Source: Polynucleobacter necessarius | GTDB taxonomy: Bacteria > Pseudomonadota > Gammaproteobacteria > Burkholderiales > Burkholderiaceae | Reading direction: 5' to 3' | DNA length: 64,000 nt | Assembly: GCF_900095185.1 (NCBI RefSeq) | Contig: NZ_LT606948.1 | Coordinates: forward strand, 248,001 to 312,000 | Shown: in pieces, positions 16,698-26,555 of the stretch | How the letters are laid out: every line of letters begins with the position of its first letter | Position numbering within the stretch: the first letter of the stretch is position 1 | Made by a program: the position numbers and the translations under genes | Notes under the pieces: model-generated | Databases searched by the model: none | What the model saw: the letters and a program-made list of their open reading frames with translations, nothing else | Told to the model about the DNA's origin: nothing

Positions 16698-16843
16698 GGC
16701 GATTGAAACAAATCTTTTCTTTGTATTTGCTAGTAAGTCTTGCTGCCATTTTCGCAATCGTGATAGCGCATACGATTACCCAAGCCGCTAATAAAATTCC
16801 GTTTCAATTCATTTCAGTCTCCCTGAATAAAAATACAAGCTAA
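16694..16843 (+). CDS. small single-helix membrane protein, coupled to the preceding ORF
   Basis: 49 residues, MRRLKQIFSLYLLVSLAAIF, AIVIAHTITQAANKIPFQFI and a short polar tail. One membrane or signal-like segment. The ATG overlaps the previous stop, suggesting a two-gene unit. Ends 10 bases before the lhaA relic on the other strand. Unknown function; small ORF in a decaying region, so moderate confidence only. Confidence 0.4.
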   Translation: MRRLKQIFSLYLLVSLAAIFAIVIAHTITQAANKIPFQFISVSLNKNTS

Positions 16844-16852
16844 GAATAAATC

Positions 16853-18009
16853 CTAGCACTTCTTAGGCAAAAGTGTGGTCATTGAGAAAATTGTAGCAAT
16901 CAATAATCCAATTTCCAACATATAAACAAAAGAATATCCTGTAGTCGGGCCAATTACCCCCTCGGGTAACCAATTTGCTACACCCACTGTCACTACAAGA
17001 TCCCTGATGACACTGCCCAAAGCCATCGCTATTTCGGCTGCAGTGGCCTGTACCGCGCCCCAGACCCCTAATGCCAGCTCCCTTTGATCGGAAGGCGCTA
17101 ACTGCATCGTTGCTGTTCAGGTTCCGTGACTAAATAATCCCGCACCAAATCCAATAAACAGAGTGTCATTAAAACTAAGGGGGCAGAAAAAATAACGAAC
17201 ATAAATGCGGGTATACCGATCAAAGCACCAATTGTGGCCATATAAAAGGATCGGTACCCTTGCTCAGCACGCGGGATGCCCAGCTAAAACCAATTAATCC
17301 CCGGCAGCCAAGATTGCTGTAAGCATACTAGTGTCACTCACACTCATCCCTAAAATCTGACTGCTATATGGCTCCAATAAAACTTCATTCATACTAAATG
17401 CCACGGTCCCAAAGCCAACAGCAACTAGCCTTCTCATAACATGACCACCTTAAGCAAAGGTTCGCCCAAAATCTATAAATGCAGGCTGTGCCTGATGTTT
17501 TTTGCCATCCGAACTCCTAGGCTCCTGCTTCCACAAGGAGATAACATCGAGCACGATAGTGATCACTGCAGAAGCTTGAGTAACCTGAATTAACGTTCCA
17601 GGACTAAATTCATTTAAAGCCACACCAAATACCAATGCACTCACAATCATCCCTAAGAGTTGCATTACATACATCAACCCAACCACTGTAGGTTGATCAA
17701 TTTCCGGAGCTAAATCTGTAGCCAAGGCCAACCCAACCGTTTGCGTGATGTGAATACCAGTCCCAACTAATAAAAAAGCGAGGCCAGAAGCCACCCAACC
17801 AATCCACACTGGCGCTTGATGAGATTGACCTGCGCCAGATAAAACCAGCAACGCAAATGGCATGATAGATAAGCCGCCACAAATTGCACTAAAATATCCA
17901 TCCAAATGTAGGGCACCCTACGCCAACCCAAAGCTAATTTATGATTATCGGAACGAAAGCCGATGAGGGCTCGAAATGGCGCAAAGATGATTGGAAAAAA
18001 AGAAATCAT
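16853..18009 (-). pseudogene. lhaA: light-harvesting assembly / BCD-family MFS transporter LhaA (PucC-like)
   Basis: PucC/LhaA proteins are 12-helix membrane proteins needed for light-harvesting complex assembly. Pieces in order: FFPIIFAPFRALIGFRSDNH, KLALGWRRVPYIWM, then LSIMPFALLVLSGAGQSHQA, GTGIHITQTVGLALATDLAP and VVGLMYVMQLLGMIVSALVF, later EVLLEPYSSQILGMSVSDTS, a TGA in SHGTxTATMQ, then LALGVWGAVQATAAEIAMAL and TGYSFVYMLEIGLLIATIF. The RxLIGxRSD, GWRRVPYIW and LALGVWGAVQATAAG motifs are diagnostic. The first 50-60 residues are missing and there are at least three frame breaks. bch genes that normally precede it are gone. Confidence 0.82.
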
Positions 18010-18010
18010 G

Positions 18011-19700
18011 ACAGACTAGTCTGATCCTGGCGGCCGCTGCAACCTTAGTGGTGCCACTATGCTTTCGTAGGATTGTTGATCTTGGATTTAGCAACATTAG
18101 CCATGATCAGATCAACCTCACTTTTATTAATTTATTTGCAGCCGCATTTGCAAGTGCTCTGCGCTATTAAATAGCCTCCTGGCTTGAAGAAAGCGTAACA
18201 AGCGATATCAGGAAAGCAGTCTACTCACACATCATTGTCCAGAGCCCAAAATTTTTTGAGACAAAACAAAGTGGTGAATTGCGATCACGCATTAATAATG
18301 ACACCTCCATCGTACAAATTTTGGTAGGTACGAGTGTATCGATGGCAGTGAGAAAGATTTTTGTACTGCTGGGTGGTATGACAATGATGTTTATTACTAG
18401 CATCAAATTATCATTACTGATTCTTGCAACCCTTTTATTGACAGTCATCCCCGTCATGCTGATGGGGAAAAAGTGCGCCAATTATCAAGAAATTCCCAAG
18501 ATAAGATTGCTCTGTCGTCTGCAATTGCAGGAGAAAAAATCAATGCAATATTGACGGTGCAATCATTTACAAATGAAAAAAATGAAATCAAGGCATTTAA
18601 TAAAACCATTGAGACTTCATTCATAGCTGCCATCATAAGAAGTGCCGCACGAGGAAAACTCACTTTTGTCGTCATTCTTTTGGGATTTACCAGCATTATT
18701 GCCGTCCTTGGGCTTGTAGCGCATATGCGGTAAGTAATAATGTCTGGTGGGGGTCCACTAACTCAGTTCTTCTTGTATGCATTGATTGTTGCTGGCTCTA
18801 TTGCCGCCCTCTCAGAGGTGATTAGAGATGTTCAAAGAGCTATTGGAGCTAGCAATCGTCTTTTAGAATTACTACGACTTCAATCTCAGGTACGAAATCC
18901 TGAGGCTCCATTTGCTCCTGGAAAACGTCATCATCAAGCGATCAGTATTGAAATCCAAAATCTCAGCTTTCATTCCCCCTCCATACCAACGAAGTGTTAT
19001 CAGGTCTCACTTTGGATCTTCAGGCTGGCGAAAAGATTGCCATCGTTGGACCCTCTGGGTCAGGAAAATCGACCTTGTTTAAATTGATGCAACGCTTTTA
19101 CGATCCACAAAGTAGCAGCATCTGTTTCAACGGCGTAGATATTAGGCAATATCGATTGGAAGATTTAAGAAAGCTGATCGGAGTGGTGCCTCAAGACATG
19201 AGTATCTTCTCTGAAAAATACTTTAGAAAATATTCGCTACGGTAATGTAGATGCCAGTGATGAGGAGGTAATACAAGCGTCTAAGCTTGTATCCGTAGAT
19301 GAATTTATATCTAAGCGGCCAGAAGGCTATAACACGTATTTTGGCGATCGAGAAGTCCGACTATCTGGCAGTCAGAAGCAACGGATTGCTATCGCCAGGG
19401 CCTTACTCAACGATCCACCATTACTTCTTTTAGACGAAGCCACTAGTTCTTTGGATGCAGAATCTGAGAGATTAGTACGGCATGCCCTAGAGGAAGCCAT
19501 GAAGGGAAGAACGAGTATTGTTATTGCTCATAGACTTGCTATGACGGTTAAGCAAGCAGACAGAATTGTTGTCATAGAATATGGTCGCATAGTAGAAATC
19601 GGCGACCATGCCAGTCTGATTCACCAAGGCGGAGACTATACTCACACCTTGCAAAACTGCAATTTACAAATATTTAGAAATTGAGCGCGTTCAAAAATAG
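18011..19700 (+). pseudogene. MsbA-type ABC exporter (fused TMD-NBD), truncated and frameshifted
   Basis: Begins mid-protein at TSLILAAAATLVVPLCFRRI, so the first helix region is lost at the junction with lhaA. Then FFETKQSGELRSRINNDTSI, typical of the TMD coupling region, several helices, and an ATPase domain: Walker A in AIVGPSGSGKSTLFKLMQRF, Q-loop [10 protein letters not shown], signature [16 protein letters not shown] (one change from LSGGQ), Walker [14 protein letters not shown]-loop VIAHRL. A stop at ALRY, a frameshift near 18732, others near 18985 and 19220, and the natural C-terminus ([13 protein letters not shown] 19698) is out of frame. Resembles lipid or multidrug exporters; substrate unknown. 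Confidence 0.82.
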
Positions 19701-19922
19701 CGATATTAATGTAATGCTGGAAAATCTCACTATGAAAACGACAGATAAGTTAAGGTAGCTTTTTGCTATCTTATCTTTAGTTTCGATTGCTTTGTTATTC
19801 ATCATGACGCACCCTCGCTTTCATATATAGGCAGCAATTCTACCTTTTAAACATCTGATTAGCTTCCCCCATTAGAGCCAAATGGGCAAGAGCTACATCA
19901 AAGTAGCGCTTTTTGAGAGTGC

Positions 19923-19997
19923 TGGAGCGGGTGAAGGGTATCGAACCCTCGTATCCAGCATGGGAAACGAGGGCAATAGCAGCCACACGACACCCGC
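19923..19997 (-). pseudogene. degenerate tRNA-Gly (CCC anticodon position)
   Basis: Acceptor stem GCGGGTG/CACCCGC, discriminator and encoded CCA are intact, and the T arm (AGGG TTCGATA CCCT) is nearly normal. Triplet CCC sits in the anticodon loop (TTCCCAT). However, the 5' side of the anticodon stem no longer pairs with the 3' side GCTGG (CCAGC expected), and the D stem is poor. The changed 5' side CCCTCGT is instead complementary to ACGAGGG in the T-arm side. Probably non-functional; Gly GGG codons could still be read by a UCC tRNA. Confidence 0.6.
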
Positions 19998-20021
19998 AAC
20001 TAATATGGGCACAATACAGAA

Positions 20022-21923
20022 TTACTTTAAGAGCAGATGATTCATCCGCTTCACGAAACTAGCTGGATCGTTTAGCTGACCACCCTCCGCTAAAAGTGCC
20101 TGGTCAAATAGCAAGTTAGTCCAGTCATCGAATTGCTGATTATCGTTTTTTAGCTTTACCAGCAAAGGATGCTCTGGATTAATTTCTAAAATCGGCTTCA
20201 TATCAGGAGCATTTTGACCAGCAGCCTTTAGCATCCGCAACAAATTTCCGGAGAGCTCATTTTCATCAGCTATCAAGCAAGCTGGAGAGTCGGTTAAACG
20301 AAATGTGACGCGAACATCCTTTACCTTATCCTCCAATACCTTCTTCATACGCTCTACCAAGTCTTTGAATTGCTTCTCAGTTTCTTTGTACTCTTTCTTT
20401 TCCTTTTCATCACTCAAACTTCCGAGATCCAATCCGCCTTTGGCAACAGATACCAATGCCTTGCCATCAAACTCGGTCATGAATGAGAGCATCCATTCAT
20501 CCACTCGATCGGAGAGCAAAAGAACTTCAACCCTTTTTTTGCGGAAGATCTCTAGATGCGGGCTAGTCTTGACAGCGTTAAAAGACTCGCCAGTGACGTA
20601 ATAAATCTTATCCCAACCTTCTTTCATGCGAGATACATAGTCAGCCAAAGATACTGTCTGCTCAGCAGCATCGGTATGTGTACTTGCAAAACGCAAGAGC
20701 TTCAAAATCCGCGCTTGATTGGCATGATCCTCACCGACACCTTCTTTTAGCACTTGCCCAAATTGGGCCCAGAAGCTACTATATTTTTCTCTCTTAGTTT
20801 CGTCTGCGCTATTCGCCAGCTCCTCAAGCATGCTTAATACACGGTTGGTAGAGCTTTCACGTATCACCTTAATGTCACGAGATTCCTGCAGAATTTCACG
20901 TGAGACATTCAAAGGCAAATCAACTGAATCAATCACACCAGTGACAAAGCGCAAATACATCGGCATGAGCTGTTCTGCATCATCCATAATGAAAATCCGC
21001 TTCACATAAAGCTTGATGCCGCCACGCTTATTACGATCCCATAAATCAAATGGCGCACGGGATGGCACAAAAAGTAGCTGAATAAATTCACTTCTACCCT
21101 CAACTCTATTTAATGAATAGGTCAGTGGGTTCTCATAATCATGAGAAAGGTGCTTATAAAACTCGCTGTACTGCTCTTCGGTAATTTCTGACTTGTTACG
21201 AGCCCAAAGTGCAGAAGATTGATTGATACTCTCAAGCTCATCTTTAATGCCCTGCTCTTTTTTTTCTGCATCCCATTCTTCCTTGCGCATCTGAATAGGC
21301 CATGAAATATGGTCGGAATACTTACGAATAATCGCTTTGAGCTGAACGCTATTGAGAAAATCATCTTCACCCTCTCGTAAATGCAATGTAATAGAGGTGC
21401 CACGTTGTGGGCGATCGATTGTTTCAATCGTAAATTGACCAGAACCATCCGACTCCCAGCGAACGCCATCAGATGCGGATAAGCCTGCCCGACGGGTTGC
21501 GACTGTAATTTTGTCAGCAACAATAAAGGCGGAATAAAAACCAACACCAAACTGGCCTATTAAGGCAGCATCCTTTTGCTGGTCTCCAGACAGTTTGGAG
21601 ACAAATTCTTTTGTGCCAGAGCGGGCAATAGTGCCCAAATTACTGATCACTTCCTCGCGGCTCATTCCAATACCATTATCAGAAATAGTCACCGTTCTAG
21701 CCGCTTTATCAAACTCGACTATTATCCTGAGATCAGGATCATCGCCATACCAATCAGGGTGTGCGATTCCTTCAAAACGTAACTTATCAGTAGCATCTGA
21801 GGCGTTAGAGATTAGTTCGCGTAGGAAAATTTCCTTATTGGAATACAAGGAATGGATCATCAGCTGTAAAAGCTGCTTTACTTCCGCCTGAAATCTCAGA
21901 GTTTCTTTTGTAGCAACAGTCAT
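20022..21923 (-). CDS. htpG: molecular chaperone HtpG (Hsp90)
   Basis: ATP-dependent cytoplasmic chaperone. 633 residues, full length. N-terminal GHKL ATPase motifs are visible: [18 protein letters not shown] near 36, [13 protein letters not shown] near 80, [11 protein letters not shown], and [15 protein letters not shown] near 122. The middle-domain block [13 protein letters not shown] is intact. No lesion. Flanked by a tRNA-Gly relic and by a terminator of the decayed nitrogen cluster. The leader contains a hairpin followed by a T run just upstream of the start. Confidence 0.96.
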   Translation of the reverse strand: MTVATKETLRFQAEVKQLLQLMIHSLYSNKEIFLRELISNASDATDKLRFEGIAHPDWYGDDPDLRIIVEFDKAARTVTISDNGIGMSREEVISNLGTIARSGTKEFVSKLSGDQQKDAALIGQFGVGFYSAFIVADKITVATRRAGLSASDGVRWESDGSGQFTIETIDRPQRGTSITLHLREGEDDFLNSVQLKAIIRKYSDHISWPIQMRKEEWDAEKKEQGIKDELESINQSSALWARNKSEITEEQYSEFYKHLSHDYENPLTYSLNRVEGRSEFIQLLFVPSRAPFDLWDRNKRGGIKLYVKRIFIMDDAEQLMPMYLRFVTGVIDSVDLPLNVSREILQESRDIKVIRESSTNRVLSMLEELANSADETKREKYSSFWAQFGQVLKEGVGEDHANQARILKLLRFASTHTDAAEQTVSLADYVSRMKEGWDKIYYVTGESFNAVKTSPHLEIFRKKRVEVLLLSDRVDEWMLSFMTEFDGKALVSVAKGGLDLGSLSDEKEKKEYKETEKQFKDLVERMKKVLEDKVKDVRVTFRLTDSPACLIADENELSGNLLRMLKAAGQNAPDMKPILEINPEHPLLVKLKNDNQQFDDWTNLLFDQALLAEGGQLNDPASFVKRMNHLLLK

Positions 21924-21937
21924 TTCTTTTTCCCATA

Positions 21938-21969
21938 AAAAAATGAATTACCTCTAATTGGGGGTAATT
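21938..21969 (-). promoter_or_regulatory. terminator-like hairpin in the htpG leader
   Basis: Minus strand: AATTACC (with extra C residues) pairs with GGTAATT across an 11-nt loop, followed by CA and seven T residues, then about 15 bases to the htpG ATG. It looks like an intrinsic terminator positioned inside the 5' leader. It may be the end of an upstream transcript, or a conditional element for htpG; the choice is inference. Confidence 0.4.
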
Positions 21970-22061
21970 TTAAATATTTCAATACCCAACATTGCCTCTA
22001 AATACCTAGTCCAAGGTAACTGAGTCCTGATCCACAGGGTCTTCCCCCAGATCTTGGCCAC

Positions 22062-22084
22062 AAAAAACCACCCGAAGGTGGTTT
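22062..22084 (-). terminator. Rho-independent terminator after the cynS relic
   Basis: Perfect 8-bp stem AAACCACC/GGTGGTTT with loop CGAA (TTCG on the minus strand) and six T residues after it on the minus strand. It ends the old nrtABD-cynS transcription unit. Confidence 0.9.
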
Positions 22085-22104
22085 CATGGGAATGTATTGA
22101 TTTT

Positions 22105-22407
22105 TTAGTAGGTTTTGTATGAAAGGTACTTGCCGGAAAGCACTACCTGGACACGATCACTCTTTGGATCTGGCTCTCGCTGAATATCCATTGAGAAATC
22201 AATTGCACTCATGATGCCATCACCAGATTCCTCATGGATCAATTCTTTAATTGTGGTTCCATATACACTGCCGATTTCATACCAACGATAGATCAGCGGA
22301 TCGGTCGGAACAGCTGTAGGCAGTGCACCCTTGTATGGAACAATTTGTAACCATGTCATTTCTTCATCGGTCAAATCAAAGAACTGTCCAGCAGCCTCTA
22401 CCTGCGC
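22105..22407 (-). pseudogene. cynS: cyanate hydratase (cyanase), C-terminal part
   Basis: Cyanase converts cyanate and bicarbonate to ammonia and CO2. The frame AQVEAAGQFFDLTDEEMTWL, VPYKGALPTAVPTDPLIYRW and ELIHEESGDGIMSAIDFSMD is the cyanase catalytic domain, with the catalytic Arg and Glu in IYRWYEI and Ser in GIMSAI all present. The N-terminal helix-turn-helix-like domain is missing: a stop precedes AQVEAA and upstream sequence is an ABC ATPase relic. Cyanases are about 147-156 residues; about 100 codons remain. Confidence 0.85.
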
Positions 22408-22409
22408 TT

Positions 22410-22824
22410 AAACAGTTTGATTTGTTTCTTTACGTATCTTTAAAAACTCGTCCTGGATAACACTACACATTAAGGCATCCAAGGCACCAAACGGCTCAGA
22501 TGGTTTCTTAGACTTTACGGCAAAGGCAACATTCTGCAATACCGTCATCCAGGGCATTAATGCATGCCCCTGGAATACTACGCCTCACTCTAAACCAGGG
22601 CCTTGTATGCGCTTACCTAGCATAATTGCGTCGCCGCCAGTTGCATCTTCAAGGCCAGCAAGAACATTCAAGATAGCAGTTTGACCGCATCCAGAATGCT
22701 CAATAATGCAAACAAATTCTCCTTTTTCGATTTCAAAATCAATACTTTCAAATACAGGAGGCGTATCTGCCTTATAAGATATATAAAGGTTAATGACCTT
22801 AAGAAAAGTATTTTCAGTCTGCAT
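22410..22824 (-). pseudogene. nitrate/cyanate-type ABC transporter ATPase (NrtD/CynD-like) relic
   Basis: Starts MQTENTFLKVINLYISYKAD, overlapping the permease stop by 11 bases. Walker A is damaged: EHSGCGQTA in place of a GHSGCGKTT-type sequence. It continues LNVLAGLEDATGG, a TGA at LE/GVVFQGHALMPWMTV, then skips from FAVKS to KKPSEPFGALDAL, so signature and Walker B are deleted. The last piece FLKIRKETNQTV runs into the cynS fragment. Part of an ABC importer for nitrate, cyanate or bicarbonate with the two genes upstream. Confidence 0.8.
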
Positions 22825-23674
22825 ATGAAACCGCCTTTTGTAATTTGCCAAATACTGTATCCAAGAGCATTCCAACAATACCAATTAAAAGAATTGCAAA
22901 AATCACACTAGAAAGGGATAAGTTATTCCACTCATTCCACAAGAAATAACCAATTCCCGTGCCGCCAACAAGCATTTCAGCCGCAACAATCACCAGCCAA
23001 GCTATACCCATCGAGATACCCATGCCAGTCAAGATTGTTGGGGCAGCTGCGGGCAGGATTACCAAGAACGCCTTACGCAGAGGGGTAACTTCTAATGTTT
23101 TAGTAACATTCAACAACTCCTTACGAACATTAGCTACGCCAAATGCAGTGTTCAGAAGCATCGGCCATACAGAACAAATAAAGATCACAAAGATGCCCGA
23201 GATAGATGAATCTTTAATCGTATAAAGCGCAATCGGCATTCAAGCTAACGGGAAGATAGGCTTGAGGATTTGAATAAATGGATTAAATGCCTCATATGCT
23301 AACGGTGACATACCGATCTAAAATCCAAATGGAGTTGCCACAATCATTGCAAACAAAAATCCCAAACCAACACGAGCCAAAGAATAGGCTAACCGAATAC
23401 AAAGTCCCTTATCGTTTGGGCCATTATCATAAAAAGGATGTGACAACTGCTTATAGATTGTTTGCCGCATTTGGCTTAAGGTTGGAAAACCAGTTTTCTG
23501 AACTGGCTCACCACTTCCTTGGCCAATAAGATTGTTGTACTCGCTAGAGTTTGTTGATATGCCAGCTGAAGGCGCAACCTTGTGTGTTGTTGCCATATGC
23601 CAAATTGATAAGCACATGCGCAAGATCACAACTGATAGGATTGGACCTTTAACCTCAATTGATAATGTTTTCAT
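22814..23674 (-). pseudogene. nitrate/cyanate-type ABC transporter permease (NrtB-like)
   Basis: A single frame of about 286 codons broken only by two nonsense codons: TAG after LFAMIVATPFGF and a TGA replacing Trp after FPLA. The permease EAA-like region is visible: NVRKELLNVTKTLEVTPLRK then LVILPAAAPTILTGMGISMG. Helices are otherwise complete (ISGIFVIFICSVWPMLLNTA; VIFAILLIGIVGMLLD). Recent inactivation by substitution rather than deletion. It lies between the binding protein and ATPase relics. Confidence 0.85.
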
Positions 23675-23689
23675 TCATTTACCTTAGAT

Positions 23690-24957
23690 TCACGCGTTAT
23701 TTGTTTGAAAAGATTTCAGATAGGCTGCAGGCTGACTAGGGTCAAACTCTGTACCCATAATCTTGTCTTTTTTGTATCCCACTTTAGCCAGTGGTGGAAT
23801 AGCAATACCAGTTTCACCCATATACTTCTTGGTATCGGTCAGGAGGAATGCTTTTTCAGAAATATCTTTGTAGTTAACATCGCCCTTGACGTAACGCCAG
23901 CGCTGCATTTGGGTAAGCATCCATGTTGCCATTGGATACCAAGGAATTGGATTGAAATCAATGCGACCAGGAACGTTTTGCACATTACCAAGACCATCTG
24001 CAAATTTTCCTGTCAATACTTTCATTACAACGGTTTCAGGCTGATTGAGGTAGTTAAGAGGTAAAATCACTTTTGCACAATCAGAGGTCGATTAGCAGGA
24101 TCGTGTGCCATCGTAGAAGCATTCAATACCGCACGGTATAAAGCGGAAAAAGTATTTGGATTATTCTTAATGAAATCCTCAGAAGTTCCAAAGGCACCAC
24201 ATGGATGGCCGTCCCAGATTTGCTGAGTGAGAATATGAATAAATCCAACTTCATCGTATACAGCACGCTGATTAAATGGATCTGGGCCTAAGAAGCCATC
24301 AATATTTCCAGCGCGTAAGTTGGCAACCATGTCTGACGGCGGAGTCACGCGAATTTCAATATCTTTATCTGGATCGAGTCCAGCTTGTGCTACGTAGTAA
24401 CGCAACAAGAAATTATGTATTGAATATTCAAAGGGAACTGCAAACTTCATCCCCTTCCAATGCTTAGGATCATGATTATCTTTATGCTTGTTTGCTCAGG
24501 TAATTGCCTGCCCATTTACGTTTTGAATTGTGGTAACACGCATTTGAGTTAGATCAGAGCCCAGACCCATTGACATTGAAATTGGCATTGGCGATAAAAA
24601 GTGAGAAGCGTCATGCTCTTTGTTCAGTATCTTGTCGCGAATCAATGCCCATCCTGCAGTTTTATTCAGGGTGATATTCAGACCCTGCTTCTTATAACAG
24701 CCTAATGGATCGGCCATAATGAGAGGTGTTGCGCAAGTAATCGCAATAAAACCAATCTTTAAATCTGGCTTTTCAAGGGGAACTTTTTCTTGGGCCATTG
24801 CCTGCAAAGCACCCACCAGCAAAAAGCCCAATAAAGCACTCATTGCGCCTCCAGCACCAACCGCCTTTAAAAAAGCGCGCCTACGTGCCTCTTGAGGAAA
24901 TAAAGCCTTTACCAAGCCAGCCTCAACAAAATCGGCACTCTCCTGCTCAGTATCCAT
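23690..24957 (-). pseudogene. nitrate/cyanate-type ABC transporter substrate-binding protein (NrtA-like)
   Basis: Starts at MDTEQESADFVEAGLVKALF with a Tat-like region EARRRAFLKAVGAGGAMSAL. Mature part: LKIGFIAITCATPLIMADPL, HDASHFLSPMPIS, then a break near 24490, MKFAVPFEYSIHNFLLRYYV, VTPPSDMVANLRAGNIDGFL, and after a second break near 24068, LNYLNQPETVVMKVLTGKFA through to KKYMGETGIAIPPL. Nearly all of the roughly 420 codons are present, broken by at least two lesions. Its first ORF is fused in frame to the tail of the cobA relic upstream. Confidence 0.85.
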
Positions 24958-24966
24958 CTTTGCGGA

Positions 24967-25436
24967 TAATGTGTATGCAAAACTCCGCTCGGACGGAAGG
25001 CTTACAGACTCCATCAAGCAGACTGGGGTATCGCCCGAATAGCCCTGAGAGATTAAGGTAGGAGCAACCTCCATTAACTGATCACGGGCCATGTAATAGA
25101 TAGAAGTTTTGTGGGCGGGATGCGCACACCGAACCGGTAAAGTGGTCAATGTCAGAGTTCGACTGAACTCTCTGGTCGTTGGTGGTTGCTTTAGTTGAGC
25201 CGAAGCAGCTAAGGCAGTTGTGATGCCAGGGACGATCTCGTAATAGACTCCGGAGCGCTCAAGTCCATCGATTTCCCCCTAAGCACGTCCAAAGATTAGC
25301 CTCTCTTTTTTAGTCGCGCCACCACTAAATTCTTACCTGCAGCATCTACCAGTTGTTTGTTAATAAAGTGCTGCGAACTAGCTTGCGCTTAGCCACGCTT
25401 TGGCGTGTTAACTGCATTTCGAATGATGTTGTCCAT
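24967..25436 (-). pseudogene. cobA: uroporphyrinogen-III C-methyltransferase (CobA/SUMT) fragment
   Basis: SUMT makes precorrin-2, the siroheme precursor that nitrite reductase needs. Pieces: NTPKRG, a stop, SSQHFINKQLVDAAGKNLVV, ARLKKERLIFGRA (family RLKGGDPxIFGRA with a deletion), EIDGLERSGVYYEIVPGITT, ALAASAQLKQPPTTRE, then KTSIYYMARDQLMEVAPTLI and GDTPVCLMESVSLPSE. Both ends are missing. The last part is in frame with the following nrtA ORF, so a chimeric open frame exists (24496-25149). Confidence 0.8.
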
Positions 25437-25586
25437 GCATCATTTTTAACAGTCCTCAAAAGTCATAAATCAATTACATGAACCAAAAGTGCTCATGCAT
25501 TTATTTGACGCACCAATATTGAGCTATCTCCAGATTTCCCCGAAAAAAAGTTACTTATCCTTAGTGATCGATCAAAAGAGCTCCGC

Positions 25587-26555
25587 ATGAATGAAGAAAT
25601 GAAATCTAAAAGCGCAACTTCCAATGTTGCAATTTCTACTGCAACTGATACAAATTCAGCCAGAAGAACGCTAATTCAATCCATTGGCTCAGCGAGTATT
25701 TTATCGTTGATAGATCCCATGGTAAAAGCGGGTGCATGGGCTGCAGGCTCTGATGCTCCAGAAAAAACTGATGTAAAGGTGAGTTTCATTGCATTGACAG
25801 ACTACTCTTCAGACCGGTACACATGCCATGTGGATCTATTATTGGCTAGCCAATTACGGAATTAATCCATTTAAAGACGCAAAAATTATTACCGTTCCGC
25901 CACCACACATGGTTGCCAATATGCGCAGTGGGAATATGGATGGTTACTGTGTAGGTGAATCATGGAATGCTCGCGCCGTCATTGATGGCATTGGATTCAC
26001 AGCAATGACTACACACGCCATTTGGCAAGATCATCCAGAAAAAGCGTTAGGTACAACTTCTGATTTTGCTAAAAAATATCCAAATACTTGTCGCGCGGTC
26101 ACAGCGGCTATCCTAGAAGCAGGCAAGTATATTGATGCGTTTACCTCAAATAAACATGCAACAGTAGAAGTGGTCTCTGCACTTTCTTTTGTAAATACAG
26201 ATGTCAATGTAATTCAATATCGCATGATGGGTCGCTATAACAATGGTATTGTAAGACTTGGCATAATCCTAATGCAATGAAGTGTTACAACAACGGTCTT
26301 GCTACATTTCCGTATCTATGAGATGGTGTGTGGTTTATGACTCAACATAAGCACTGGTGTTTACTCAAAGAGTATCCAGATTCTTTAGCGGTTGCAAAGA
26401 AGGCGAACAATATTGCCATCTACAAAGATGCAGCCACCGCAACTAAAACTCCACTTCCAAAAAGCGATATGCGCTCAAGCAAACTATTTGATGGAGTTGT
26501 TTGGAATGGCTCGCACCCAGCCGCATACGCAGATAACTTCAAGATCAAAGCATGA
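25587..26555 (+). pseudogene. second NrtA/CmpA-family binding protein relic
   Basis: Opens MNEEMKSKSATSNVAISTAT then NSARRTLIQSIGSASILSLI, a Tat-like leader. About 100 residues are missing after VKVSFIALTD; the gene resumes at LWIYYWLANYGINPFKDAKI-like sequence, VPPPHMVANMRSGNMDGYCV, GFTAMTTHAIWQDHPEKALG. Frame breaks occur near 26250 and 26340 before the end LPKSDMRSSKLFDGVVWNGS and ADNFKIKA. It overlaps the nirB start by 4 bases and in relatives senses or binds nitrate as part of the assimilation operon. Confidence 0.8.

Noticed and set aside
24496..25149. Novel two-domain CobA-NrtA protein
   Set aside because: Both partners are truncated and followed by lesions; a deletion artefact of decay is the simpler reading, reported as a chimera only.
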